This document shows, piece after piece, positions 51,677-62,533 of a stretch of 64,000 nucleotides of DNA. A model generated the notes under the pieces. That model searched no databases. It saw only the letters and a list, made by a program, of their open reading frames with translations, and was not told where the DNA came from. The DNA is taken from assembly GCA_963082875.1 (NCBI GenBank), contig OY720101.1, positions 5,022,001 through 5,086,000 of the forward strand, read 5' to 3'. The translations under genes and the position numbers were made by a program. How positions within the stretch are numbered: the stretch's first letter is position 1; each line of letters starts with the position of its first letter. Source of the DNA: Corella eumyota (Eukaryota > Chordata > Ascidiacea > Phlebobranchia > Corellidae).

Positions 51677-53216
51677 TTTTCCAATTCAAATTCACAATTA
51701 TTTTAGTACATTTAACTAAGCCAAATACAGTGACATTGTAATATTAAATTGACTAAAACAAATTCTATTAGAAACAAACCTGTTTATAAAAACGGCGTAT
51801 TATACAAATTTAAAATTACTATGATCTGGCACAAACTAAAAAAAGGGCTAAAATTACAAACAAGACATACAAAAAATAAAGATAGGCTGTCTAGGTATAA
51901 TTGTTGAACACTAGTCTGCTAGTTACCGTGTGATCAGCTGATCGATCGTTATTGATGGATAGCTTAAAAAAAGACAAACCATGTCCTAGTGCCTAGTAGT
52001 AACCACAGAACTATCGAATTTTTTTTTAATAATTAAAAGGTGGAAATTCAATAGGCGCAAAAAACCAACAAGACAAAAAGAACACGCGTTTATGCTTTTT
52101 AGCCGGAGGCATTGAGTTACAGCTGTTGTGTTCAGATATTAAAAGTTTTAATTAATCTTTTTCACTGCTATTTATTTTTATAGTTTTATATATTTAACAA
52201 AATTAAAAGGAATTATCTGATTTCTTTGAAATAAAATGTCTGAAAAGAGTTTAATTAAACGTATCGTTTTTCCTGAACAACAAACAACCCTGGCGTACCT
52301 TTTGTCCTTTTTGTTGTTTATTTTTTTGGCTCGGAAAATACTTTTTTAAAATGAACTTTATCCTCTTTCCCCTAATGAGATAATACACACTTGACAAGGC
52401 GATCCTAACAATAGCCTACCCTATCGACTTGTCTTTCGTATATAAACAGTCGTATTAGCTAAGGGATGGGTTATTAATCAAATTCAAAGAACAAAGGATT
52501 ATCAAATTATTGAGCTTAAAGCGAAGGCAAACATCACTTGGGATTGTAAGGCGATACGGGTATATCGATTTTTTGCAGAGTCACGCTTTGTTAGTCTTGA
52601 AGATTTAATATTTAAAACAATTCAATTCACCGGGATATCATGATGATACACAATAAATACTCACGTGCCCTGTGACGTAGTATAACGTACCATGAGTAGG
52701 CTTTCCGGTAAAGACATGACAGGCATTTAATCAAAAGTATATAAACAGAAGGATAAGTGTAAGTTCGTTAAAAAACTGTATTATACTTGCTTAGCGAGAC
52801 TGGCTTTACAGGTATAGAAAGTACCACAAAACATGCTAAAAATTTGTTTTTAATAACACCAAATTCAGCTGAGTATTTATTGTGTTGCTTATTATATAAA
52901 GTGTTTTAAGTGAGGCTTGGTACACTTAACCACAAGTTAAATGAATAAAGTGAGCCAATAAAAGTAGTTTTTGCTAGAAAAATTAGTTGTGGTCCACCAA
53001 AAATTTAAAAGTTAAACCAAGCATAAATATCATGAAATAACAACTTTCGGTAACAGCTTAGCCAGCGGGTTAAATGTAGTCTAGCGTTTTGCTTCAATGC
53101 GCTATAACTGTTTTAGAACACAGCTATACAGACTTTAATGTAACTAAACAAGTTTCTTATTTTTTTAGAAACTTTAAACTATTTTTAAGCTAAAAATAAT
53201 CTACTGCATCTGCACA
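51677..53216. promoter_or_regulatory. Divergent intergenic region, SLC37 gene / glutaredoxin
   Basis: 1.5 kb between divergent starts. The motif GTATATAAACAG occurs twice (about 52438 and 52738) and may serve as a TATA box for a plus-strand transcript. A pyrimidine-rich acceptor (TTATTTTTTTAG) ends at 53168, 49 bases before the glutaredoxin ATG. A 37-codon frame is listed separately. Confidence 0.4.
52236..52349 (+). CDS. Possible 37-residue single-helix membrane micropeptide
   Basis: A complete ATG-to-TAA frame encodes a charged head (MSEKSLIKRIVFPEQQ), about 18 hydrophobic residues (LAYLLSFLLFIFLA) and a basic end (RKILF). The shape is that of a small tail-anchored or single-pass peptide. 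Upstream, a pyrimidine run ending in AG (TTTATTTTTATAG, near 52183) could be an acceptor. T-rich DNA readily yields such frames by chance, and I recognise no homologue, so this is a weak call. Confidence 0.15.
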   Translation: MSEKSLIKRIVFPEQQTTLAYLLSFLLFIFLARKILF

Positions 53217-54020
53217 ATGTCTAAGATTGAATCAGAAATCAAACAGAAAATTAAAGACAACAAAATCATGATGTTCAGCAAAACTTTTTGCCCATTTTGT
53301 AAAAAGGTTAAAGCCATTTTTGCTGGTAAGTTGTTAAAATAAAGACCATTAGATAAGGTTTACATTAAGCAGAGTTTACGAGCAATGGTTATGGGCTGAA
53401 CCTACGTTTCTAATTTTGCTTACTACCGCTTCCTTGTTCTTGTCTAAAAGGTTAAAGCCAAATTTGGTTAAAGGGTTACGCTAAAAAACAATAATAATTT
53501 TGCCGTATTTAAAAACTTACCGGTTGGGTTAATAACCAAGCAATATAGTTAACAAAATCTTTAAAGGCTAAGGTCAATACCGAAAGTTAACCATTTGTTA
53601 AGACTGTAAAATCAGCCTTCTTATATTTTAACTAAAAAAAGGAAAAAAATATTGGCAAAATCAGAAAAACAACCAACAAAATAGACAGGCTATCACATTA
53701 GGCGGTGTAGTCGGCCTTACTGCATGAAGCATAAATCGATATTTAAAACAAATTTGTTGCTATACCTTTCAATGGTATACGTAGCATTCAAAACTTTAAC
53801 ATAATTTCAATTCTTTGTAGAGCTAGAAGTTCAATACACTGCATTTGAGCTAGACCTAATTGATAACGGAACGGAATATCAAGACGAACTTGGAAAAATT
53901 ACTGGCGCACGTTCGGTGCCACGTGTTTTCATCAACGGAAAATTTATCGGTGGTGCTTCAGACGTGGAAGCCTTACATAAGAAGGGAGAATTAATTGAAA
54001 TTATTAATCAACAATCTTAG
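53217..54020 (+). CDS. GLRX: Dithiol glutaredoxin
   Basis: Two exons (53217-53325 and 53821-54020) give 102 residues. Glutaredoxins reduce protein-glutathione mixed disulfides using glutathione. The active site is FSKTFCPFCKKVK (dithiol CPFC), followed by GARSVPRVFINGKFIGGASD with the cis-Pro and the glutathione-binding Gly-Gly. There is no N-terminal extension, so a cytosolic GLRX/GLRX2c-like form is likely; CPFC is nearer to the Grx1-type CPYC than to the vertebrate GLRX2 CSYC. The TRAF gene follows 495 bp downstream on the same strand. Confidence 0.93.
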
Positions 54021-54515
54021 ATTTATTTGCTTGTAATGTTTTATAACCAGAAATATATTTGGATATGTATATTGCTTTGTTATGATGCTGTCTGTAATGT
54101 ACTTTTAGTTAATGAACTCTGTATTAATATATAAAAACATGTATTAAAATGTAAACAAATATTGCTCGTTTTCAATCGTTTTTTTAATATTGTGGTTAAG
54201 ACTTTTATTTATAATAAAAACAAGTTTGTTTAATTTAAATAAAATTAAGGATAAAATAGATTAAACATTAAATTTAATATTTTAAAATCCTTTATGTAGC
54301 CTACTAATGCTAGATTAAATTCATAAGCGTTTATTTATAATTATTAAAGAGCTTTATACATTAGTATATACAAAGGTGGGCTATACATTACAAAACAAAC
54401 TTCATGAATAAATCATGATCAAGAAAAAGGGCTTTATTCGAAATCCATTTCTTCGTTGTCAATATTATAAAATCATATAAAACACCTTATAACATTAAGC
54501 GCTGAAGTACTAAAA
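54021..54515. other. Spacer between glutaredoxin and TRAF genes
   Basis: AT-rich 495 bp with AATAAA at about 54213, probably ending the glutaredoxin transcript. No separate gene is seen. Confidence 0.5.
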
Positions 54516-56602
54516 ATGAGTAAATTTGATCACCTTAAACTTCAAAGCGAAGACGATGTAAAGTTATGGAAAAAAATATTTGAGAAGAAGGTTGTTACAT
54601 TAGTAGACGACAGGTGACAAAATTTAAAATTAGTCTGAATTAGTATTGTAAAGTACTAAAATTTCATTTTGCCTAGATTTGATTGTGTAAAATGCGAAGG
54701 AATGGTTTCATTTCCAGTCAATTTGCGATGCGACCATCGTATCTGCAGCACGTGTGTAACCGAGTTGTGCAAGGAAAGGGAACGATTGTTGTGTCCAAAG
54801 GACAAAACACCTACCGAACGATCAGAAGTAAAATTGTTTATTTGCAATAGTTATTTATCACTTTTCTTGTCTAGTGAACAAAATAACCTCTCCGGCTTTA
54901 ATGTTTAGATGTATATCGACAATAAGTTGCTTGAAGAAATAAACGTCTTGGAAACCATATGTCCTTATCAAAACATGGGATGTGAATGGACGGGCCAGTT
55001 AGGATCTTATATGGTAAAAGCTGAAAATTTTATTTCGTTAACGTACAAGTTTATATTTTGATTATTAACAGTTAAACCTTATCAATATTTAACTAGGTTC
55101 ACATCAAAGAATGCAAATATCATAATGTTGAGTTTGGAAATGACGAAGACTTAACTGAAGACGGGGAAGAGAACAACGAGGAGGAGTTGTGCAACAAATG
55201 TGAATTCTGCCTAAAATCGATTACAGCTGAATATGAGATTGAACACTTGAAGGAATGCACTGAGTTTCCAATCAATTGTCCGAATTCATGTAGTGATAAA
55301 GTACAAATAAATTATTCTGAGAACAAATATGCCTTAAACTATAATCTTACTAATGTTTAAATCGAATATATTATTAGAATTACGTTGAATTTTTTTAATA
55401 GAAAATACCGCGTGCAAGTTTGGAAGAACATCTTAAACGAGATTGTGTTCTGGGAGAAATCGAATGCAAATACAACAACATCGGATGCACCTTTACTGTA
55501 CGTTTAAATAACCAAATAGCATACCAACTGTTATTTTAAATACTAATATATAAAGTTGTGTAAAATAACACCTACGTTGCTAGGGCTCGCGTAAAAATGT
55601 ACTTGAACACGAAAAAGAAGCGTCATCACAACATTTCGAAATACTTTGTGAACAGACAAGTCGACAAAGTCTTCAGATATCGGAGCTTACATTTTTGCTA
55701 CAACGACAAGAAATTATAATCAACACACAACAACTACAGGTATGCATTTAACTAGTTTTATAATTTCGATATCTTCGGTAAGTGTAGCAACTAGCCTAGT
55801 TATATAAGCATTTTAACTTAAATGCTTGTTACTGAATCAAAGTTAAAAAACATCAGCAAGAACTCTCAAACCAAACTGATGTGGAAGATAAAAGATTGGG
55901 AAAGTAAAATGAGAGATGCAGTTTCGGGAAAGCGACCAATTTTGTGTAGTCCTCCTTTCTTTACGTCACATCATCAGTTTAAACTTGCAGTTTCGCTTCT
56001 GCCAAACGGTGATGGAAAGGGTAAGAAAAACAGTATTAGAATTCAAGGTCACTTATTAAGCTTATGTTAAGCCTACTTTCATTAGGCTTTTTATTTTATA
56101 CAGCAAAGGGCAGTTTTATGTCGGTTTACGTAAGGATTTGCAAGAGCGAATACGATGGACTTTTAGTTTGGCCGTTTAACTTGAGTTTAGATATTTGTTT
56201 GGTCGATCAAAGCCAAGACCCACGAGCTGCTATCAATCACATTTATACCTTGAATCCAAACCCTTGTAAAGTAAGACAAAATAAATAATAAAGTTACATA
56301 TATTTAGGCTTTATTGTTTTTAAATTATTTTTGACGAATTCAGCTTAGATTTATATAATATATTTTGTACACAACTAAAAATTGAATTAAGACACTTTCA
56401 TAACTTTAAACTATAAACCAATCTAGACTGGGTTCAATTTACCTCTTTTTAGAAAAATCTACCATTTTTGGGACGACCTACAGCCGAAGCAAACCCAAGT
56501 TTTGGGGCTCAGAGATTTATTTCGCTTGCCAACTTAGCCAAAAAAGATTACATTCGCGAAGACGCAGTTTGTATTCGGATCTCTCTTACCAAAAACGAGT
56601 AA
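54516..56602 (+). CDS. TRAF family adaptor / RING E3 ligase
   Basis: Nine exons (54516-54613, 54677-54827, 54909-55013, 55097-55300, 55402-55497, 55584-55739, 55843-56020, 56104-56270, 56453-56602) sum to 1305 bases, 434 residues. TRAFs link TNF-receptor and Toll/IL-1 receptors to NF-kB and MAPK signalling. Order: RING finger (about residues 33-80: FDCVKCEGMV...CDHRICSTCVTELC...CPKD), TRAF-type zinc fingers (about 95-250: ICPYQNMGCEWTG, CEFCLKSITAEYEIEHLKEC, INCPNSC, IECKYNNIGCTFTG), a short coiled segment (about 255-280), and the C-terminal TRAF/MATH domain (MWKIKDWESKMRDAVSGKRP, SPPFFTSHHQFKLAV, NGDGKAKGSFMSVYVRI, EYDGLLVWPFNL, YIREDAVCIRI). The MATH text is closest to TRAF1/2/3/5. The coiled segment is much shorter than in human TRAF2. 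The exon 7 acceptor is weak but is the only one that keeps frame. Confidence 0.92.
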
Positions 56603-56789
56603 ACTACTTCTAAAGCATAATTTATTGCATCCACAGTAACAACATTTTATCAAATACATATCGTTGTTTATTTTTTATTAAAATTACAGTTACCAAAGAT
56701 TTTTAGAGGTAAAATTGCACAGACTAACGTATATACTTTTTCGTGTACAGTATATTGTAAATAACGTAAAGGAATATATAAACAATTAA

Positions 56790-58244
56790 CTACGACGAAA
56801 ATACGTCTTGTATAATTTTCATTTCTATATCTTGAACATCATAATGCCATAAATCAATCATAAATATGACTCTATCTAAATGTGAATTGCGCAATAGACT
56901 TGAAGTTTCGCTATGAACTGAATGTAAATATGAATCGTCGAATAATAAACATTTTCCTTTTGTCCACTTAGACATTGATCCATTTACAGTAAGTGTATAA
57001 TTTGGTGGGGTAATTAATCCTAAAAATTAATATAAATATATATTTGTTGTGAATGTATAAACATTTTACACATTTACTGGCAGCGTTGTGTAGTTGTCAG
57101 AACACTTCCTACATTACACAAGGTCCTAGGTTCTAACCCCTAGTAATTTCATACTGAAGCGCCCTTAAGTTAGACACTATAAATGGTATGAACTCCTGCT
57201 GAGCCAGCACTTAATCAGCAGCTTAATTATCGGGCAATTATAATCTATAATATCTCAAACTGCCACGGGCAATTCAAGACTGGGTCGGGTAACAGTTGTT
57301 ACTCAATGTTTAGGTGGCGCATTCTACCTTTCCACATTGAGGATAAATATATATATAAAAAAAATTGTATGAACATTTTATAAATACCCAAATGACATCT
57401 TGTCCTAACATTGCAAGGTCCATAATGTTCTGTAATATTAGTGCCAGGTTTTAACACAGAAAAACAAGCATTTCCAAAAGTGCAGTTTTTGAGAAATCTT
57501 TGTAAGTTATTTAAAATATTCAATGTTGATGGGCATTGATTTGTATTGGATACAATCTGAAATATATTAGATTGAATCATTACATATTTAATTTATTAAT
57601 GTCAGTATTAAAATAAAAGGCTATCAATTAATTTATGATACATAAATTTGTATATTTTTTAAACCAGTAGCATATAAGTATTTGGCATTTTTGTATTTTA
57701 ATCATACCTCTAACCCTTGATTAAATAAATAAAAAGTATTCCAACTTCCAGTAGGTGTTTCATTCATTTTCCAACCATTCTCTTCACTTAACTCTAAACT
57801 TATTTTTAAAAATTCGTCATAAATGATTGAAAAATTGTCCTCCAAAAGTTGTACATCAAATTGATGTAACTCAGACTTAATATAAGGTGTGGATTTTACA
57901 TCAGGAAGGTAAAAAACAGGAGGTTTTTGATCAATATCGTCTAGATCTTCAATTTTAGAAATTGCCCAACTGTCTAGCCTAGAGTAGGAACTAATATCAT
58001 CAACTTTTAGATTCTGTTTAATTTGTTTATATTTATCTACTTCAAAGTTCTTGAGTTGTTTCGAGTTACATCTTACACAATAAGGATCATTGCAGAATTC
58101 ATAATTTTTCGTTGAATCGGAATAAATTTGTTCTTTTTTGTTTTTTCTTAGGTAAAATATGTATAATAAAGTTAGTAACAGTACACCAACTAAATTGGAA
58201 AAATAATCACTTTGGTAAATTACATTAATAAAATTGAAATCCAT
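56790..58244 (-). CDS. ASPHD2: Aspartate beta-hydroxylase domain-containing membrane protein (ASPHD type)
   Basis: Three exons (57708-58244, 57388-57556, 56790-57019) give 311 residues. The N-terminus has one membrane helix ([15 protein letters not shown]) followed by KKNKK-like basic residues, a type II anchor. The C-terminal half is an aspartyl/asparaginyl beta-hydroxylase domain: [53 protein letters not shown] (first iron His), [16 protein letters not shown] (second iron His) and [13 protein letters not shown] (2-oxoglutarate Arg region). The family uses iron and 2-oxoglutarate; activity of the ASPHD branch itself is little known. It is slightly shorter than human ASPHD1/2 (about 370-390). 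A clean acceptor (TTTTAATTTTACAG) lies 18 bases before the ATG. It is convergent with TRAF, 187 bp apart. The last intron (57020-57387) holds a SINE. A1 versus A2 assignment is a guess. Confidence 0.9.
57078..57350 (+). repeat. tRNA-derived SINE, copy 2 (intron of ASPHD gene)
   Basis: Starts GGCAGCGTTGTGTAGTTGTC, has a B-box-like AGGTTCTAACCCC, and ends CCACATTGAGGATAAAT. It is collinear over about 270 bp with the element at 41119-41395 on the opposite strand, sharing TTAATTATC, TTCAAGACTGGGTCGGGT and the 3' terminus. Orientation is antisense to the host gene. Confidence 0.75.
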
Positions 58245-58648
58245 AGTTTTTATTTCTTAAACCTGTAAAATTAAAATTGAATTAGTAATATCATTGCAGC
58301 AATGGTATGTAATAAATTCGGATAATAATGTGAACACTTGCAGAAAAACAATGCTAAAAATTAGGTAGAATATCTTGAACATTACAAAAATCTAGATTTT
58401 TTGAGAACACAATTTGAATGCTTTTTAAAAGGTGGCAATGTAAAAAAAACTGTTTAACAAATTAAAATTCATAATGTGTCATTAAAATTGTGATGGATTT
58501 TTAAAAATTTAACATTTTTGTGGTAACATAATTGCAAAATTAAAAAAAAAACAGTTTTAAGATATTACATATCCCTGCCTAATTTTAATTATCAAAATTG
58601 CATAGCTTAAAAAAATGAAATAAATTAGAAACAATATTTAAAACATGA
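58245..58648. other. Spacer between PEX1 and the ASPHD gene
   Basis: 404 AT-rich bases between the PEX1 stop and the ASPHD start, both on the minus strand. The ASPHD 5' acceptor at 58263-58264 lies here. No gene or repeat is seen. Confidence 0.5.
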
Positions 58649-61600
58649 TTATGACAAAGTAGCACGTTGATTTCCAGAATAATAATTTTTCTCAGCTGTC
58701 GGGTCTCTTGACCGGACAAAATTAGAATACAAGTTCTCCAAACTAATTCTCTCCTTCATAGTTAAAGAAGGCTGTGTAGAATCCAAACTGTTTTGCAAAT
58801 GGCAATTCTGAATCAAAATTGGATCTAGTGCTTCAGATTTGGTTTCATTTTCAACATGCAGAGTGTCGCTGTGGTAGTGAGATTGGCAAATTACTTCGGT
58901 TGATTTTAAAACATATTCTGAGGTAACTTTAGTTAACCCTATATGTATAGTGGGGTAAAATGTTACACACTGCTCCATTGGTTGTGTAGTTATGGTCTCT
59001 GCTTCCAAGTCAAGGCCAACTACATCAGTACTTGATGAGCATTGGCTCGCACCGTAACAGATCTTGTAATCTTTTTTAGACTGTTGCTTTAACTTGTTGA
59101 CTTTTTTGATCAACTCATCATGGTTTGCTTTAAAGTCATCAGCAAAGTTCGATGCACCTTGCAGTATTTGTTCATGGTCATATGATGGCATATCCATTAG
59201 GTCATTAGATTGATACAGGTCATCAAACTCAAGTTGTGGTGAAATGGTGGATGATGATGAACCAAGAGAAAACTCTGCCTCAGAAACATTTAAATCATGA
59301 AGATTATGAATGGACTCTAATTGTGCATTGTAGAGCAATGCCTTTAAATCTGCACCGCTGAAATTCTCACATGATTTACTCAGAGCTCTTAGATCGATAT
59401 TGTCAGATAAAGGTAGGTTTGTAGTTAGGGACAACAAAATCTCATATCTTTCTTGTTCATTAGGCATTGGGCAATACAAAAGATTATCCAATCTTCCTGG
59501 GCGTAACAAAGCGGGGTCAAGCAAATCTGGTCGACTGGATGCTGCCATTACTGTGACCCCTACCAAAGGTTCAACCCCATCTAAATGGGTCAGTAGTTGG
59601 TTAACAACTCTATCTGTGACTCCAGTACTGTCATGTCCACGAGGCGGGGCTAGAGAATCAAATTCGTCAAAAAACAACACACAAGGTGCAGCCGATTTTG
59701 CTCTTGAAAAAACGTCTCGAACAGCTGCCTCACTTGCTCCAATATACTTACTCAAAAGTTCAGGTCCTTTAATTGAGATAAAGTTAAGCTTACATTCATT
59801 TGCAACTACCCCAGCTATCAGTGTTTTTCCGCAACCAGGAGGACCAAATAACAACACTCCAGATTGTGCCTGTAAACCGCAATCTTTAAACACTTGAGCA
59901 TATTTGATGGGCCACACAAGTTGTTCAATAAGTTTGTCTTTAACAGTTGACAAACCACCTACGTGTTTCCATGTTAAGGGACTTGGTTTATGTAGCTTGG
60001 TGTTCATAAGAGCAGTGGGTGTAAAGCCCTCTATTGATAAAACAATATCAGAAACTTGCAAACCTGGGTTTAAATTAGGTTCGATGTCGGTAACTTTTAA
60101 TTTCAACTTTCTTTTTTGTACGAAGTGTGAAGATCTGCGAGCTATTTTCACTAAATCAGCTGCTGCATAGCCCTCAGTTTTATTGAGTATTTCATCGATA
60201 TCAGATGGACATTTGTATTTTGTAAAGTTCTGTGTAATGGAACGAAGCATTATGTCCCTGTTTACTCGATTGGGAAGATCAATATGAATGTGTTTGCTGT
60301 AGAAATGTGACCTAGAATTCACAAAACAAGCATGGAGAGATGATTTCGACTTTGCGGTTACAATTATTGAAACTCTTTGTGATGGTTCCCAAGTATTTCC
60401 TTTTTTACCAGCAAGTTTATTAAAAAAAATTTTCACAACAGAAAGAACTTGAAGAACATAAATCGCATCGGGACTTCTTTCTTCATCTAAAGAAACCAAC
60501 GGCAAAAGATGATCCAAATCATCCAGTAGAACAACAGAAGGTTGTCTCCATAAAGCTTCAGATAAAATCTTGTCGAAATGCTTTGCTATATTTTCAGGCT
60601 TTTTTCCTTTAAATTGACCACATGATACATAATGAACATATGCATGCAAGTTTGAATCAGAACCAAATTGGTTTAAAACACTACGGCATAAAGTTGTCTT
60701 ACCGACTCCTTTATTACCAGTCACAAGGATAGAAATTGGATTCAAGCCAGAACCATTTTTTGACAATGCATTGGATAAAGGACGGGAGCCTAATGAGTGC
60801 TCTATAAACTGAATAATGGTGTCATATTCTTGTTTTAATCCTTGGCAGTTTACTGAAAATGTTTCAGTGGGGATTTGCATGTCTAATTCATTTAACGTTG
60901 GAATATTTATTTGTTGTTCAGATTCCACAAAATTAATTTTAATGAGGCTAAGGTCATTAGAATTAATAAGAAATGTGTTATTGATAATTTGGTCTTTAGT
61001 TTCAATCTGTTTATCGCATTCAATATCCGACACCACAACTTCAAGAATGTGATCACAATTTTCCGAAATTTCATCAGCTTCTCTTCTAAGCGGAAAAATT
61101 AATAAACTTCCTGTTGCTATCGGCAACGGATTATCTTCATCGCATATCCCCGACATCCAATTATCAAACGAGCTAACTAAGTCTGAATAATCGAATATAT
61201 CTGAAGGTAAATTAGATATTATTTTCAGAGTTAAGGATGTGACATTGTTACAAAGATTAGGCACAGCTGATAATTTCCGAATTCTGACCTTTGAAGTAAC
61301 ACCGATGTTTAGTTGTCTGCGAAGAGATGATGAAACCCGCAAGCACTTGGCACTGCAGACCATATTCCAGTCACATCTCATTGCATACTTACTTAAAGGA
61401 TGAATATACATTCGGACAACACATGCGTTAGTTTCTGATTGGTTATTGTCGAGAATTTTTTCGCCTTGAGATTTTGTATTTGGTTGGTTTGCTTTTTTGT
61501 CTTTTAATTTTTCGGATGGCGATAGTACTTTAGAAAGCATGACTAGATGAAGAACAGCATTGTTTTGAGAAATGTGAGATCTAGTGTGAAAAAACACTGT

Positions 61601-62533
61601 GCTAGGCTGGTCGAATAAAAATTGTTCAGAAGATTGTAAATTTTTGTTTGTAATCACAGGTTCGACTCTCATAAAGAAATCACAGTCATCAGGTATGTTG
61701 TTAATACTGTTCATCAACTTGTCCCTTTTTCCGATTGAACTTTGATTTTCTTCGATAGAGTCTTTTGGAGCAGGGTATAGGGAAAAGTAAACGTTTTTTA
61801 ACATATTGGGAATGAAATCTCTCCACATATAAAATAACAAAAACTTGACAATGGCTAACATTTTTTTAAGAATGTTTAAGCGCATAATTTTCCTCAACAA
61901 GCTAACAGAAGGTTGGATTTTATCCACTTTGTTTTCTGACAAATAATTTTTTGATTTTAATGTTTCCAATTCAGTTGTGTTACTCAGTTTAGGTGGGATT
62001 TTAACAATAGCTGATCGCTTTGTTTTGGGTTCAACAAATAGCTCCGACAAGGGAATAAGAACACAACATTCTGCCATTGGTTCTGTTTTAACAGTTGTGA
62101 GATAAATACAAATATTATCGTCAACCCAAAGAGGGAATGTTTGCCCAGGCCACACAACCCTTAATTGATCCAATAATTTACTCTCAACTGTACTTGCATG
62201 GAGTTCTAATATCTCCCAGTCATCCACACTGCATGGTTCAATCCAAGCACTCACACAAGCTGGTACATTATCTATTACTTCCAGCAGAGCAGTACAGTTA
62301 TTCTTTAAGTCAACCTTAATGCCATACAAACCGCATATCTTCAAGGTGCTTAAATCTTCGGAAGTGTTACTTGATGAGTAAGGGTCAAGACTAAAATATG
62401 CCACAGCATTGTCGGTGGTGACTCGTGCTGTGAGGATACCATTGCTGTTGCTTCCTTGTCCTGTAAGGGTGGTACTAGTTTTGGCCAAGCAGTTTCGCAA
62501 ATTCGTAAATTGTATTTTTACAGGAACCTTCAT
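58649..62533 (-). CDS. PEX1: Peroxisome biogenesis AAA+ ATPase, peroxin 1
   Basis: One uninterrupted exon encodes 1294 residues (human PEX1: 1283). With PEX6 it forms the hexameric motor that pulls ubiquitinated PEX5 from the peroxisome membrane. The N-domain is recognisable (WIEPCSVDDWEILELHASTV, TFPLWVDDNICIYL). D1 has Walker A GNKGVGKTTLC at about residue 605 and Walker B SVVLLDDLDHLLP. D2 has Walker A GPPGCGKTLIAGVVA at about 896, Walker B CVLFFDEFDSLAPPRG at about 953, and DPALLRPGRLDNLLYCPMPN as second region of homology. The start is the ATG at 62533: an acceptor (TTTGTTTTTAG) ends two bases before it and a donor AGAG/GTAATA lies 75 bases upstream, so a 75-base 5' UTR intron is likely and upstream frames have stops. 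A coding region with no intron is unusual for this gene; the vertebrate gene has over twenty exons. Confidence 0.97.
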   Translation of the reverse strand: MKVPVKIQFTNLRNCLAKTSTTLTGQGSNSNGILTARVTTDNAVAYFSLDPYSSSNTSEDLSTLKICGLYGIKVDLKNNCTALLEVIDNVPACVSAWIEPCSVDDWEILELHASTVESKLLDQLRVVWPGQTFPLWVDDNICIYLTTVKTEPMAECCVLIPLSELFVEPKTKRSAIVKIPPKLSNTTELETLKSKNYLSENKVDKIQPSVSLLRKIMRLNILKKMLAIVKFLLFYMWRDFIPNMLKNVYFSLYPAPKDSIEENQSSIGKRDKLMNSINNIPDDCDFFMRVEPVITNKNLQSSEQFLFDQPSTVFFHTRSHISQNNAVLHLVMLSKVLSPSEKLKDKKANQPNTKSQGEKILDNNQSETNACVVRMYIHPLSKYAMRCDWNMVCSAKCLRVSSSLRRQLNIGVTSKVRIRKLSAVPNLCNNVTSLTLKIISNLPSDIFDYSDLVSSFDNWMSGICDEDNPLPIATGSLLIFPLRREADEISENCDHILEVVVSDIECDKQIETKDQIINNTFLINSNDLSLIKINFVESEQQINIPTLNELDMQIPTETFSVNCQGLKQEYDTIIQFIEHSLGSRPLSNALSKNGSGLNPISILVTGNKGVGKTTLCRSVLNQFGSDSNLHAYVHYVSCGQFKGKKPENIAKHFDKILSEALWRQPSVVLLDDLDHLLPLVSLDEERSPDAIYVLQVLSVVKIFFNKLAGKKGNTWEPSQRVSIIVTAKSKSSLHACFVNSRSHFYSKHIHIDLPNRVNRDIMLRSITQNFTKYKCPSDIDEILNKTEGYAAADLVKIARRSSHFVQKRKLKLKVTDIEPNLNPGLQVSDIVLSIEGFTPTALMNTKLHKPSPLTWKHVGGLSTVKDKLIEQLVWPIKYAQVFKDCGLQAQSGVLLFGPPGCGKTLIAGVVANECKLNFISIKGPELLSKYIGASEAAVRDVFSRAKSAAPCVLFFDEFDSLAPPRGHDSTGVTDRVVNQLLTHLDGVEPLVGVTVMAASSRPDLLDPALLRPGRLDNLLYCPMPNEQERYEILLSLTTNLPLSDNIDLRALSKSCENFSGADLKALLYNAQLESIHNLHDLNVSEAEFSLGSSSSTISPQLEFDDLYQSNDLMDMPSYDHEQILQGASNFADDFKANHDELIKKVNKLKQQSKKDYKICYGASQCSSSTDVVGLDLEAETITTQPMEQCVTFYPTIHIGLTKVTSEYVLKSTEVICQSHYHSDTLHVENETKSEALDPILIQNCHLQNSLDSTQPSLTMKERISLENLYSNFVRSRDPTAEKNYYSGNQRATLS

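Noticed and set aside
59400-59897. 165-codon plus-strand frame
   Set aside because: Antisense shadow of the conserved PEX1 AAA domains.
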